Source: Paragordius varius (lineage: Eukaryota > Nematomorpha). Taken from it: DNA of 64,000 bases. How positions within the stretch are numbered: position 1 is the stretch's first letter; each line of letters starts with the position of its first letter. Shown here one piece after another: positions 52,001 to 63,284 of this stretch. The stretch spans positions 2,542,001 through 2,606,000 of the forward strand of contig OZ176058.1 of NCBI GenBank assembly GCA_964247055.1. Reading direction: 5' to 3'. The notes under the pieces were generated by a model. That model searched no databases. It was not told the origin of the DNA and was given only the letters and a program-made list of their open reading frames with translations. The position numbers were made by a program, and so were the translations under genes.

Positions 52001-53052
52001 AATATAACAAATCAGGTTTCGCCAAATACCCACCTGATTGCAAGTAGTTTTTATTTTTGATATTAATAAAAATTGTTATTTTAGTTTTTCGAATGGATGA
52101 TAATTGTTGCATAAGATTCCGCCTAATAACGATATATAAACGAATCACACTTATTAAAAAACTAACTAAATATAACACTAAAATATTATATGATAAAACT
52201 CAAAATATCAAGTAATAATGAGAGCCTTCGTCAATAGTATTACAGATTATTATGTGGTTAACACTGATAGCGTAATATTAAAATAAAATTCTAAAGACAA
52301 AACATAAAGACTAACTTTTAAGAAAATCATATTTTTTTTAGCGGTTGTTATGAATGAATGCATTCGGAAGCGATCAGCCTGGTTTTTCTATAAGTGTGTG
52401 ATATTAAATGTTACTGAAAATTTTCAAGTAATATTGAAAACTTACGTCAATAGTATCACAGACTAGTTTGTAGATAACACTGATAGAGTAATATCAAATA
52501 AAATTAAAACATAAATTGTTAAAGATTTTTATAAAAAAATATATTTTAGTGGTTGTTATCATGAATGACTGCATTCAGAAGCAATCAGCCTGGTTTAATT
52601 ATATGAAGGGTGTAATAATCCAACCCTAAATACGATTTGTGTTTCCTTAAAATAAAACTTTACCTATAAAAACAAAACATAAAAATTAAAGGACACATAT
52701 TTTTTTCCAAAAGGCATATACTTTTTTAAACATTGGTTTTTTCCATATAAACAATTTATGGAAATCAATTATACAATTTAGTATACTAATCAATTTACAC
52801 CTCTAATTTCCATTATAACCATAATCTATTGATAATAAAAATTGAAATTGAAATATGTTTGTTTTTTAAGAAAAATATTTTTCTTTTCATTTTTACATTT
52901 TGTTAATTTTATGTAAATTTATCTTATACAGTAAATATGTGTCGTGCACTGGGGGGAGTGTGGTTATGTCTTGCCCATCAGGCTTGGTTTGGAACCCTAA
53001 TGTGGGAGCTTGCGATTGGAGTTACAATTATGCCTGTACACCCTGTTCCTAA
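44665..53052 (+). CDS. GH18 chitinase with CBM14 tail, gene C (11 exons, 463 aa)
   Basis: Exons: 44665-44740, 45710-45853, 46831-46930, 47421-47565, 48262-48359, 48770-48869, 49888-50040, 50676-50786, 51249-51341, 51793-52043, 52932-53052; total 1,392 nt, phases identical to gene B. Exons 1-6, 8 and 9 have exactly the lengths of gene B; exon 7 is one codon longer, and exons 10 and 11 also differ. Signal-like residues 1-25; GH18 with GYITEW, SIGG, FHGIDIDWEYP (Glu139, again His132), MGYDFAGSW, VVGVPFYG and GAMIWEL. The Ser/Thr/Pro linker (about 349-398) includes two STAVPT-like units. The chitin-binding tail runs Cys400 to Cys462. The last exon reads SCPSGLVWNPNVGACDW. Probably a secreted chitinase. 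Closer to gene A than to gene B in exons 8-11. Confidence 0.93.
44799..45090. mobile_element. MITE-1 copy in gene C intron 1
   Basis: CAGTAATAAATTTAAAATTA after TA to GTATAATTTCAATTTTTG; the right tip is worn. Confidence 0.6.
45232..45501. mobile_element. Intact MITE-1 copy in gene C intron 1
   Basis: 270 bp, perfect tips CAGTAAAAATTGAAATTATA and AATTTCAATTTTTACTG, with TA on both sides. A good reference for the family. Confidence 0.85.
45975..46231. mobile_element. MITE-1 copy in gene C intron 2
   Basis: CAGTAAAAAATTATATTTAC to GAAATGTTTACTG, with TA on both sides and diverged arms. Confidence 0.65.
46600..46798. repeat. hAT 3' terminal fragment in gene C intron 2
   Basis: Ends TTGGTGAGTACCACTG, the same tip as the hAT at 6255-8108, with matching subterminal TGAAATTTAT and GCGGC stretches. 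No 5' end found. Confidence 0.5.
47062..47299. mobile_element. MITE-1 copy in gene C intron 3
   Basis: CAGTAAAAATTGGAATTATA after TA; the right arm is worn (TTTTATCCATATTTCCTG). Confidence 0.6.
47656..47922. mobile_element. MITE-1 copy in gene C intron 4
   Basis: ACAAAACGTAAAAATATAA to TTTCATTTTTCCTG; the left tip is lost. Confidence 0.6.
48577..48620. repeat. hAT tip in gene C intron 5
   Basis: CTGCAGTGGTTACCAAAAGA resembles a hAT outer end. It breaks off at a run of G near 48617. Confidence 0.35.
48951..49175. mobile_element. MITE-1 copy in gene C intron 6
   Basis: CAGTAAAAATTTTAATTATA after TA to TTTGTCTTTTAATTTTCAC. It is interrupted by an AT run near 49052-49091. Confidence 0.55.
49389..49875. 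mobile_element. Lopsided MITE-2 copy in gene C intron 6
   Basis: The left arm has four units. The right arm first closes with AACTGTAAATGGT near 49700, then runs on through about seven more GGGTGAATTTGAATTG-type units to a second CTGTAAATGGT. It ends about a dozen bases before the exon 7 acceptor. Confidence 0.7.
50843..50905. repeat. hAT-like tip in gene C intron 8
   Basis: GGCAGGGGTGTCCACATG with GGCAGCCCGTGAAATTCA resembles the 5' end of Charlie-type hAT elements. Only this end is present. Confidence 0.35.
52210..52625. repeat. 215-bp direct repeat pair in gene C intron 10
   Basis: Unit 1 (52210-52424) and unit 2 (from 52425) share CAAGTAATA, CGTCAATAGTAT, AACACTGATAG and AGTGGTTGTTAT..ATGAATG with ATCAGCCTGGTTT. 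Clearly diverged; function unknown. Confidence 0.7.
52660..52915. mobile_element. MITE-1 remnant in gene C intron 10
   Basis: AAACAAAACATAAAAATTAA on the left and CTTTTCATTTTTACATTTTG on the right; both tips lost. Confidence 0.45.
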
Positions 53053-53072
53053 AACGAAACCGAAATTTATGG

Positions 53073-53105
<33 letters not shown>

Positions 53106-55000
53106 TAGATTTTAAAATAATATTTAGTAATAGCACACACACACACATAGACACACGAAAATAATAAATATATTAAAGTTTGTTTCAATCAGGTTTGCAA
53201 GCGATCACAAATTGGGACTTTAAAAGTTAGAATACTATAAAAAATAAAAGCTTTGTATATCAAATATAGAGGATTATGTTGTATTATAATAGTCGAACAA
53301 CTTTTAAAACAGTAATTTATTTACAAGTTACAGCACTGAGTTTACCCCAAAATGTAATCCTTTTACATGAAAATAAAGTGATTCCCACATTCCAAAAAAT
53401 CGCGATATCAGGGCACATGAAAAAAATTTTTTGGAGAAGGAAAATTTATTATAATAACACAGCTCAGGAAAACAGAGAGTTTTATAAAAATATCCTGAAA
53501 ATTATATATTATTTTAAAGTCATTACTTGAGGATTTTATAAAACTTTTGTTTTTGTCTTAAGAAAGTTATATCAACGTTTGTGGTACGTAATCCATTACG
53601 AAAAATGGCAAAATTTGCGTTGTGCTAAAAAATATGGTGAAGGCCAAATCGTAAATTTCTATGATATACACACAGCACACATGGAAAAATGTCCTGATTA
53701 TATATTTTATGGACTAATGTATCAGCATTACAACTTTTGGTTTTGGGCCAATGATATAAGAAAAATATTTATATTTTTTTGGATAATTGCCCATATCTAT
53801 TATTGAAATGTATTAGGTTTAAAATATTGCTGTTGGAAGGGAAAATGTCAAAGAAATAGTTAAGAAACTTGTTTAAAACTTATTTTTAGGAGGCATTTAT
53901 ATGTAACTGATCTTTAGTTGCTTTACAATTTTTGTCGATGTGCTTAGTGACAAAAATGCCTTTTGGGTTATTTTTAGCAAAAATAATTTTAATTTAAAAT
54001 GTAAATTACATTAAAAGATTTTATTATTTTTAAATTTTTTTTATTTTTTAAATATAATTATTGGCTGATTTCAAATCTATATATTATATATTATTTTAGT
54101 CTAAACTCGAATAGTAGATAATTTTAAAATTTTAGATAAGTTTGAGTTTTTTTAAATTTTTATAAATTTAGCCCTAGCGGAAATCCCTATAAATATGTAA
54201 TGTTAAATAGTAAATATAATTAATATATTAAATAACTTATAATTTCACCTTCAAAAAAACACGGTCGGACTAAATAAATTCAAATCTTTGCGTTTTACAT
54301 TTTTCTTTTATGTTCTCGTTTCGGTCATTTAAGTCAAAATTCTGAATAAAAACATATTTTTTCATTTAGTTTTAAATAAATTATAAAGTCTTATATAAAT
54401 TTTAACATTTTTATAATATTTTTTACTCAATTTTTAGCATAGGAGGAATGAATTGAATGTATTAAAATATCATGCGCGTTATACTAGCAAAATTCATTTT
54501 TTCCTAAACCACATACATTTTTATTTATCGTCCATCCCGTAGTTACATAAACCTTTACTTAAGGAATTTTTAAAAATGTTTGATTGCAATAGTTTTGGAT
54601 TTTTTACATTCCATATTAAAAATATTTGGTATGCATCCTTTGCACCAATATTTGCAATCAGATAAAAATTTAATAAAACTCTGCCCATTACGGAAAAATG
54701 GAAAAACTGGTTTTATAATATCTCGAAACGTTTTTTTACTGTTTCCATCATGCATCAAAATATTATGAAAAATATAAAATCCACCCAAAACATATGTATA
54801 ATATTCACAAAGAAATATACTGATAAAATATATATCATAATATCCAGATTATTATGGTTATTTTGTTTTGGCCGTTACGATGATTTATGAAATACATTTT
54901 ACACTTTTGTGGGAAACCTTATAGGAAAATGGCGAAATTGCGTCATTTTGTTGAAGGTATTTTTATGTTAAAATTTCATTCCTAAAATCATCTATAAAAT
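53053..55000. other. Intergenic, gene C to decayed repeats
   Basis: Starts with a TA microsatellite (about 53074-53106). Frames at 53276-53530 and 53579-53806 (+) are Lys/Asn/Ile/Tyr-rich with no domain I recognise. No RNA genes seen. Confidence 0.4.
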
Positions 55001-57110
55001 ACACATAATAACATATGAAAAGTTTAACAATTTTAATATTTGGTGGGCGCCGAAAGTCCTTTCCCTTCTAAAATTGTACTAATTATCCTAGAATAAACTC
55101 CAAAATGCCTGGTTACCGCAATAAAAATTATAAATATATGCTATGACACCTAAAATTTTTTTAGAAAAAGGATATTTTACTGAAATTTAATTTATTAGCA
55201 AAATACTGTTAAAGTTTCACACTAATTGAGGCGATGGAAACGGTAAAAAGCACTTTAATATCTGAAATTATTCATATATAATTAAATGAAGTTTTTAACC
55301 ACTTATCTCAGTCGAGAAATTTAATAAAAATATTCGTTTTAAAATTAATAAATTTAAATTTCTTTTTACACAACTTACCAAATTTAAAAGTAAGCGAACT
55401 TTTTTATTAAAATTCTTAGGTTTGAGAAAAGTTGAGTATCATCGAATTATAAAGTTAGTATCCCGTTTTTAGCCTCAAATGGGGTATTCTTACAAACTCT
55501 TTTCATATAAAATTTGCATACATTTTAAATATTTATTGACAATCTCTGCATATTAACATTTATAAGAAAGTCCATTTTAAAAGGCCATATTTTGGGACTT
55601 TTAGAGACTACATCTGTTTACATAAAAGGGTTTGCTTTTTTATGTTTATTAGCGATATTTTTGGAATAAAGTTTTACCAAAAATATTCAATAAATGTGGT
55701 CAAATTTTGCCATTTTCTTAAAACGAGCAGTTAGTCTAATTTAACTTTCTTAAATCACTCGTAAGGGTCAACAAAAGCAGCATGATAATCCTGATGCATT
55801 TTCTTATCAGAATACATCCCATCGGTAATATTTTTGTGGACACTCATAGGGTCCAAAACGGCTTTCTCAGAAAGATGAATTAAAATAACTCATAAGAGAT
55901 TGTTCAATTAGAGTTCTATATATAATCAAGCTTAATTAAAAAGTGTTTTACAAAAAAGCATACTATTTTTAACATGCCATAATTGGAATTGGCGAGCAAT
56001 GATAACATTATTTCAAAAACCGACAAAAACGGTGTTTCTAATTATAATATACGCTCCTATTTTGATAAAATCAACCTAATTAAGCCAAATAAAAATTAAG
56101 TTTTAAATATTTCCTTATCATTCGACTGCATTTTATTAAATATTCGTGGATGCTAAAATTAAAGTTATTACAAATCAATATATGGCCAGAAAATATATTG
56201 ATTTGCATTATTATTAATTTAGGTAATGGATGCTATGTTGCCTAAATGCCTTCAGGTTAAATGTGAAATATAGGCAATTGGAATGTATAATTTTGTATAT
56301 TGGGTGCATCAATGTTATATATTTGAAATGTTTTTTATACACGATATTTTTTAAAACATTCGATTTTAAACAGGCTAGCGTCGTCAATCTCGATTTGTAT
56401 CGAAGGATATGTTTGCATATAACTGTTAAAATAAAATGTTTTCCAAAAAGTCAAGTGCACATGGTATTCGGTAAATAGTGAAAAAGGTTTATAAACTCTA
56501 AATATTATAAAAATACTTTTTTTGTGTAATACGACGATGCCGAATATTTCTCTCACCTCAAAATTTGGTTATAGATATGTTCGTGTTCAAGTTTAAGTTC
56601 TGTAAATATTTGCTTTTTAGCATAATTTTCTCAAATTTGGTATACTTTAATCCTTCTGACATGTTAGGAATGTTCAGCATCAACAAATTATGAAAAGGGG
56701 ACATAATAATTAAAATGTTATACCGTTTCCACCACCATGCAAAATACTATAATACTCGCTTGACCAAAATTTTATTATAAGTACTATTTTTGAGCATAAT
56801 TACCATTTTCGGAAAAAACTTTATTGGAACATATCATACATATAAAAAATTTTATCGCAACATCTCGGTCTTTCCGCCTTAATTTTAAGATATACTCATT
56901 TGTGGTTTTGGGAGTCCAAATTTAAACTTTAACATTATATAAATATTATATGATAATTTGATGAGTTTTAGGAATAAATGTAAAAAAATTTTATTTAGCA
57001 TAATATGGTCAAATTATGCGATCTACAATTAATACCTTTCTAGAATCTCTCGTGAGCCAAAAATCAAAAGCATCAATAGAATAATGATACATTTAATTAA
57101 TATATCAAAA
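55000..57110. repeat. Diverged copies of the repeat flanking Ty3 fossil 1
   Basis: Blocks near 55698-55822 and 56640-57110 match 8836-8906 and 12980-13150 in the same order: AATGTTCAGCATCA, then ACCTTTCT..CTCGTGAG, then AAAGCATC..AATGATACATTT. These are at least two old copies of a family whose ends and type I could not define. Confidence 0.45.
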
Positions 57111-57639
57111 TGAGACAAATTTATACCTCCCGTCTTTGTGCGCCCTGAAATTGAATTTTGTAAACAATATTGTAAATAAAGAAAAATTAATATTTGGTTT
57201 TTAAGTGAGAGTTTCGTGCCAAAATTTGTGTCATCTCTAAAATGACCGCGAGTTAAATAATTTAAATATACACAAACAAAATCGATGGAAAAATATCATG
57301 TGGAAATGCATAATATATTATGATCTATGTGTACTACAATCCTCATAATTCATTTAGTTATAGGCTTTACGGGTTATATAAGAAAAAAATGCTCTTTAGT
57401 GCTTTATGCTTCATATGTTTAATCCCAAAACAACATATATAGATAAATCTCATGGTCTAGTCCAAGATATTATATTATAAACTAAATTTAGCATTATTAA
57501 AATTTTCTATAGGCTCCTACGATCCTAAATTTATGCCCATCACCCACTAAAAAACGCAAACAAAACAAAATTGTGCGATAATTTTTATATGCTTATAAAT
57601 ATTACGGGTAAAATTTAAAAAACTCTTTCCGTATATTGT

Positions 57640-57800
57640 GGGTGGAGCGATAAAATTTTTTTGCCTTGACTTACAAGTTCTTCAAGTCTTGTATTGCTTT
57701 CATGAGATAAAATAATGTAACACAGACTTAAGTTGAGCAAAAATCTTTTTAAAGGTGGTAAAAAATCCAATGATCTAGTAAAACTAAAATTTTACGCTTT
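57640..57800. repeat. MITE-4 end fragment
   Basis: TTGTGGGTGGAGCGATAAAA with CTTGACTTACAAG and GGTGGTAAAAAATCC resembles the left part of 42539-43519. Confidence 0.5.
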
Positions 57801-59681
57801 TTTGGTAATTGACCCATATTTAAAAATCGCAAAATTGCACATTATGACAAATTAAATTTTTGAGTAAATGTTAAATCCTAAAATTTATTTATTTCTTAAC
57901 ATAGAGTAAAAGTGTAGTATACAAGGTAAAAAAAGTTAATTTTTTTGTTATTTATTTTATAACAAAAAAATTTATTAATATATTTATACTGTGTAATACT
58001 CATATAATACCGTTCTAAATATAATATATATATATATATATAATATATATTGCGTGATAATTTTGGTTGATTAAAAGAATATGAGTTACAAAAATATGAA
58101 AACTAAAATATGTTATATTTAATCCCATGCCAAAAAAATGTAGTTGTTAAAGCGTTTATTGATTTGATTTCGATACAAAAGAAGTTGAAGAATTGAGGAT
58201 CCATTCTTGACATTTTTTATATTGTCGGTTTAATTCTTCATCACTATTAAAGGGTAAGGTAGTAGTTTGATGCATCTAAACCAACATATGTATTTATATA
58301 TTAAAATATTCGGCCAACAAAGTCCTATTGCCACTACCCCGCAATGTTGGTTGGGGCATGAAAATGCGCTAACTAACGGCAAAGGCCAGTTTCAAATGAT
58401 TTGTAAAATTATTAATTGTACAAGGGCATGTGTTACGGAAAAAATCGCTTCAGATTACCATGAGTAAAAATATTATGAATATAAATTCGTGATACGAAAA
58501 CTCCGAATCGAGAGTCTAACCTTCTATGATAAAAAAATGACGATGATAATAATTAAATCTTACAACCCACTACATTTAATTGTTTAATTTTACTTGAATC
58601 TAAAAAAATCACTTATGTTATTTTTATTTTTTTTATTATAAACTTTAATAATTTACATGACTAAACCTTATATAGATATTAAAATATATATAATTCAAAA
58701 TAATATTATATGAAACATAATGATTTTTTTACTTTTAAATAAAATGCGCAATATCGACGAAAGTTTTTCCATCCAGTATAAATATAATTCCCACAGCAAC
58801 CGGTTAGGCAATAAACGCTCTTACAAATTCCGTTAATGAAACATTTAGTAATGATGACCAGGATGAAATAATTATTGATTGATTTTTTTAATTCGGATTC
58901 CAATAAATTTATCTATTCAATTTTTTCTTTTAATATTTAAATCTTCTGACATTTAATTCTTAGTGGAAGCCTACTTTTTGGTATATTTTTATTTGTAGGA
59001 CATTAAGTATATTATAAGGAATTAATTGTAAAAATAAAAGATATTTTAAATTATCAGTGTATTAAAGTAACACTTTTATATATAAAACCTTCATTCTAAA
59101 CCATTTTAAATTATTTTTATAAAATTTTAAGTAGTATTTATTTTTGAGGAATATTGTTCTGCCTAAATCACCCTACTTGAACCTATCGTTTAGAAATAAG
59201 GAATATATGTGTGTTTACTTTAATTTTGACGTTAGCTATCATTATATGGTTTAATTGAGATCAAATAAAAAATATGGTTTTCTTTATGAAAAAATTGTTC
59301 CTACTTTTTTTATAACTTTTTCAAGTTTTACTTCCTATTTACCTTTTTAATGTTGTTTGGTCCACTGTTGGCCCCGAACGCCGAGGACAAATTAAACAAA
59401 TAATTTTCAAGTTCCATTAAATTGGCAAAATTTTCATCGATTTCTGCAGTCATGGATCTAAAGTAGTTGATATATATTTTATAAAAAGATAAAATCATTA
59501 GACAAGGTTAAATTCAAATGATTGATATTTTTCAGGATCAAAAATTAAAATAACCAATTAAAGGCCATTTTTCCTAATTAATTGTTAAAAAAAATTCACT
59601 TATGCATAGATTTTAATTAATAAACTATATCCCGTAAAATATCAAAAGCAATTAACAAAAAAGTTCAATTATATGTAATAT
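57801..59681. other. Intergenic with two small coding-like islands
   Basis: At 58309-58467 (+) an open frame of higher GC contains QCWLGHENALTNGKGQFQMIC. At 58736-58865 (-) another contains GICKSVYCLTGCCGNYIY. Both are Cys-containing, but neither has an ATG in good context or clear splice partners. They could be exons of a small secreted peptide gene or chance. An AT run lies near 58023-58042. Confidence 0.3.
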
Positions 59682-62600
59682 CTACTCATCATCTTTCACG
59701 TCTAGGTATTGATGGGTTATAGTTGGTTGCTTCGAAACTAAGTTAGTTTCCAAACCTTGGTAATTTTTAGCGGCAGAATCATTTCCATTTTTCCTATTGG
59801 TGGTAAAAGGAGGCACATGGCCTGATGTATTCATCATCAAAGAGGTCAAATTACTTTGAAGCACTGATAAATCACTTGGATTACTAAGGAGGTATGTTAA
59901 AAACCCCGGGTCGGATAAATAGTTCTTCAGCAATGAATCTGTGTTGTGTACATTTAAGTATAAATTATTTTAAAAAAAAAATTTATGTGTAAAGAACACA
60001 AAGTAATGCATGGCTCTTATTGTTAAACCAAAGGTAAATTTTTGAAAATAAACAAATTTTACACGTGAATTTTTTTATAAAAAACAAAGGGTCCAAACAC
60101 AAAGAAAAAAAAGCATGAAATAATTTGATTAGGCTGAAATATGTAAATTTTCTAATTTTGATTTAAAAATGTAAATGAACTAATAATTTATATTCCGAGT
60201 TATATCAGATTGGTTTCTATATTATTGTTACGGACTCTTTTTTAAAGCAAAAAAATAAGCAAGGGTATCTTTTTTATTAACAGATAGTTAGATAAAATTT
60301 ATATTAGAAATTGCATACAAAAGTTTTGGGTAGCGGCTACTGGTAAACCATTTGGTGGTGTGTCGGTTTCAGGTTTCGCGTTTTGAGGCCCCAACAAGTT
60401 GTTTTTGGAAAAATTTATCCCACCTGAAAATAAATCTCTTTTAGTTGTTTGATTCATTAATGGAGTATTCGGGAAGAAATTATTGGCGACGTTGCTACTG
60501 GCAAGCATCATCATTGTATTATTGGCGTTAGGCTTAATGGGTGATGTTTTAAGCTCATTACTAATGAGTGTGTTGTTGAAATCTTGAAATTTTTGTACCT
60601 CATTTACAATACTATCCCACGAAGATGATCTAGACACTAAATTACAATATATATATTATTTACGATTCAAATTCACCCTTGAACAAAGCAAATTTACCCT
60701 AAAAATAAATTGTGTGTTTTCGAGCTAATATAACTCATCATTAATATAAAATATATTTTTATGGCATAATATATTATTTTGTCAGTATTATATTAATTTT
60801 AAACATAACTTCATTTTTTAAAAATATAAAAAAATAGGTAATATTTAATTACAAAATAATTTATTTTAGGGTGAATTTGAATTGTTCGAGGGTGAATTCA
60901 AACTGTAAATGGTTGATATACCAGGTATAATAGTAGTAAATTTTTAGCGTTTTTTTAAGAAAAAATGTAATTTTGAAATGATATAAATATTGTCTATCGG
61001 CTTTTACACATTTTGATATCTCGAGTGGTTATTAATCACGTAACAGAAAAATTGATTGTTTTACACAAAAAACAATTTGTCAAGCCATTCTTCAACGCCT
61101 TTGAGATAATTAAAGTGTAGCTCTGCTAGGGTTTCACCTTTGATGCAAAGTTGTATCAGTCATATGGCAACAGGTGCTGAAACATTTCCTATTTATTTCA
61201 AACATATTGAGGACATGCTTTATCGATTAACACATCGTTTTAATATATTAAAAGTTTTGATAGTCAGGTTAAAAAAATGAGCGCTCTAGTGTACCACACA
61301 ACTGCAAGACGCATAAATTTAAGAGTTATTGAATAAAGATCAAACTCAAGCATAAAAAATGATTAGTTACAGCTGTTGCGAAAAGGATCAATAGATATTT
61401 ACGAGCAATGGGAGCCAATAAACTCGTGTAAATGAGTTAAACACAATTTGAATAAATGTCAAAACAAAAATTAAGTAATTTTGGAAATGCTTCAACGGCA
61501 CAAAAAAATCATTTTTGCATCGATTTGACATTACACAGAAAAAACCCTGGCTCTTACCAAGTGGGTCCATCTCAATACTAATACCAAACACCTTCGGCAA
61601 GAAGACCGAGCTATGTGTCTGGTGGGAGATATTGTTACTTAAGTGTGTTTTCTATCGCCGACAAATTATATTAAACTATGCTCCAATGTTGGACAGCAGA
61701 AATGACAAAGTGATTTTGCTGCATTTAAATAATCCGACTCACACACAAAACCAATGAGATACACCTTGTATTAACTTCAATGGGAACTGTCGGATCCGCT
61801 TAATTCTCCTGACCTAGCGCCATCTGTCTAATACAACATGGCATTAATGGGCATACCTCGTAGAGTAGTAGTCTAATAATCTCAAAGACGTTGGGAATGG
61901 TTGGGCAAAGGGTTTTACCCAAATGAAAATTAATTTTTCTTGCAGGGCATTCATATATGAGTGAGATGGGGGAAATGTGTAGAAGCCAATGTACAATATT
62001 TTAATTTACATTCAAAATTACATGTTTTTTACTAAAAGCATATTACCACACCTGATATATTTAATTAAGAATTACTCGCTTTTTTGTGATATGGCGGCAC
62101 TTGTTTTCCAGAGTAGTTACTGTTACCATAATTTGGTGAATATAATGGATTATTATTATTATTATTATTGTTAAGGCCGGTATTGCTATTATTTTGATAC
62201 ATTAAATCAGTAAGCCCACTATATTCACTAGATAGCATCAGAGATGATTCACCACCCCCATTACTATAAAAATCTGAGGAAGCGGCAAAGTCAGTTAAAT
62301 TGGCAAAAGGGGAGGAATCGGATGAAAATTCTGAAGCATAAAAATTATTCAAATCTCTGGAATGATTTGGCTTCATATTATCCTTTAGATTGCTAAATGA
62401 TACAACATTGCTCCAAAGTTGATTGGCATCATTGGACGAATTAGAATTATATTTTCTAAAAGGATAAACATTTATGTATACCATTTACAATTCAAACTCA
62501 CCCTCGTACAATTCAAATTACCCTTCAATTAAAATATATGTTTTTTAGATTAAAAAATACCGTATTTTTATATATTTAAAAAATCAAAATTTTGTTTTAA

Positions 62601-63284
62601 ATCAATAACAATACTGAAAAAATAATAAACTTGTCATAGAGATAAATTTCATATTAATAAGAGTAGTTCGAAAACATATAATTTATTTTTAAGGTGAATT
62701 TGAATTGTTCGAGGGTGAATTTGAATTGTTTAAGGATCAATTTGAACTGTAAACCGTATATACAACAAAATGTCCTAAAGTATCAATTACATTGATTAAT
62801 AGCAATGTAACTTTTTGGTGGAAAATTATTATTTCCAATTAAAATTTTGCGTAAATCGTATTATTAACCTTTAAATGAGCCTAAAAATAGATAGCGCCCA
62901 ATACGAGCCAAGTTTTACAAGTTACCGTTAAGAAATGTGTGCGCATTTTTTTGTTAAAAGTAAGGGGTCCTTATAGGGGACTACTGTAGTCATTAGTTAA
63001 AACTCATTATAAAAAGTTTCAAACATACTTTATTGGGCTAAATAGGGCTTGAACCTTCTTATTGTTGTTGTGGAATGATACCGTTTTTGTGATAAATTCA
63101 TTATAATTATCCTTTCCAGGGATAAAAGAAGTATTGTTGCTATTATTACCAAAATCAGATTTATTATAATTTTCCCAGAGAGCTGATAATTCGCTATGAG
63201 CCTTGTGTGCCATTTGACTTAAGGTACGGGGATCATTCGCATTATATAGGGAACTGCCATCAATGTTCATGGTATTGTTAGAAC
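59682..63284 (-). CDS. Asn/Ser-rich protein, gene D (four exons, product unknown)
   Basis: Minus-strand exons in order: 63284-63029, 62455-62076, 60636-60319, 59938-59682 (stop at 59682). All junctions are GT-AG and keep frame; two codons are built across junctions (AA+A and A+TG). The first ATG, at 63270-63268, would give 398 aa (MNIDGSSLYNANDP start); an acceptor at 63285 means a 5' UTR intron or further exons upstream are possible. The protein has no domain I recognise. It is low-complexity and rich in Asn, Ser and Pro, with a run of eight Asn encoded near 62150-62172, an SRSSSWDSIVNEVQKF segment, a Leu-rich stretch near the C-terminus (SLLKNYLSDPGFLTYLL), and an acidic end (DVKDDE). No signal peptide or membrane segment. 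A nuclear or RNA-associated role would fit the composition, but that is a guess. Confidence 0.75.
60656..60913. mobile_element. MITE-2 copy in gene D intron 3
   Basis: ATTTACGATTCAAATTCACC to AAACTGTAAATGGTT, two units per arm. It sits about 20 bases from the exon 3 acceptor of gene D. Confidence 0.75.
61060..62050 (+). mobile_element. mariner relic in gene D intron, antisense
   Basis: At 61515-61690 the frame reads HRFDITQKKPWLLPSG and FGKKTELCVWWEILLL, matching the mariner NxKRxxSWxxPG and GKKxMLCIWWD blocks. SPDLAPS, the third catalytic block, is recognisable near 61808-61828. FFLQGIHI and CVEANVQYF fit the tail. Frames change several times, so it is inactive. It lies on the strand opposite to gene D and may extend a little further 5'. 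Confidence 0.75.
62480..62757. mobile_element. MITE-2 copy in gene D intron 1
   Basis: ACCATTTACAATTC to GAACTGTAAACCGT, 278 bp; two left and three right units. It starts 25 bases outside the second listed exon. Confidence 0.75.
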
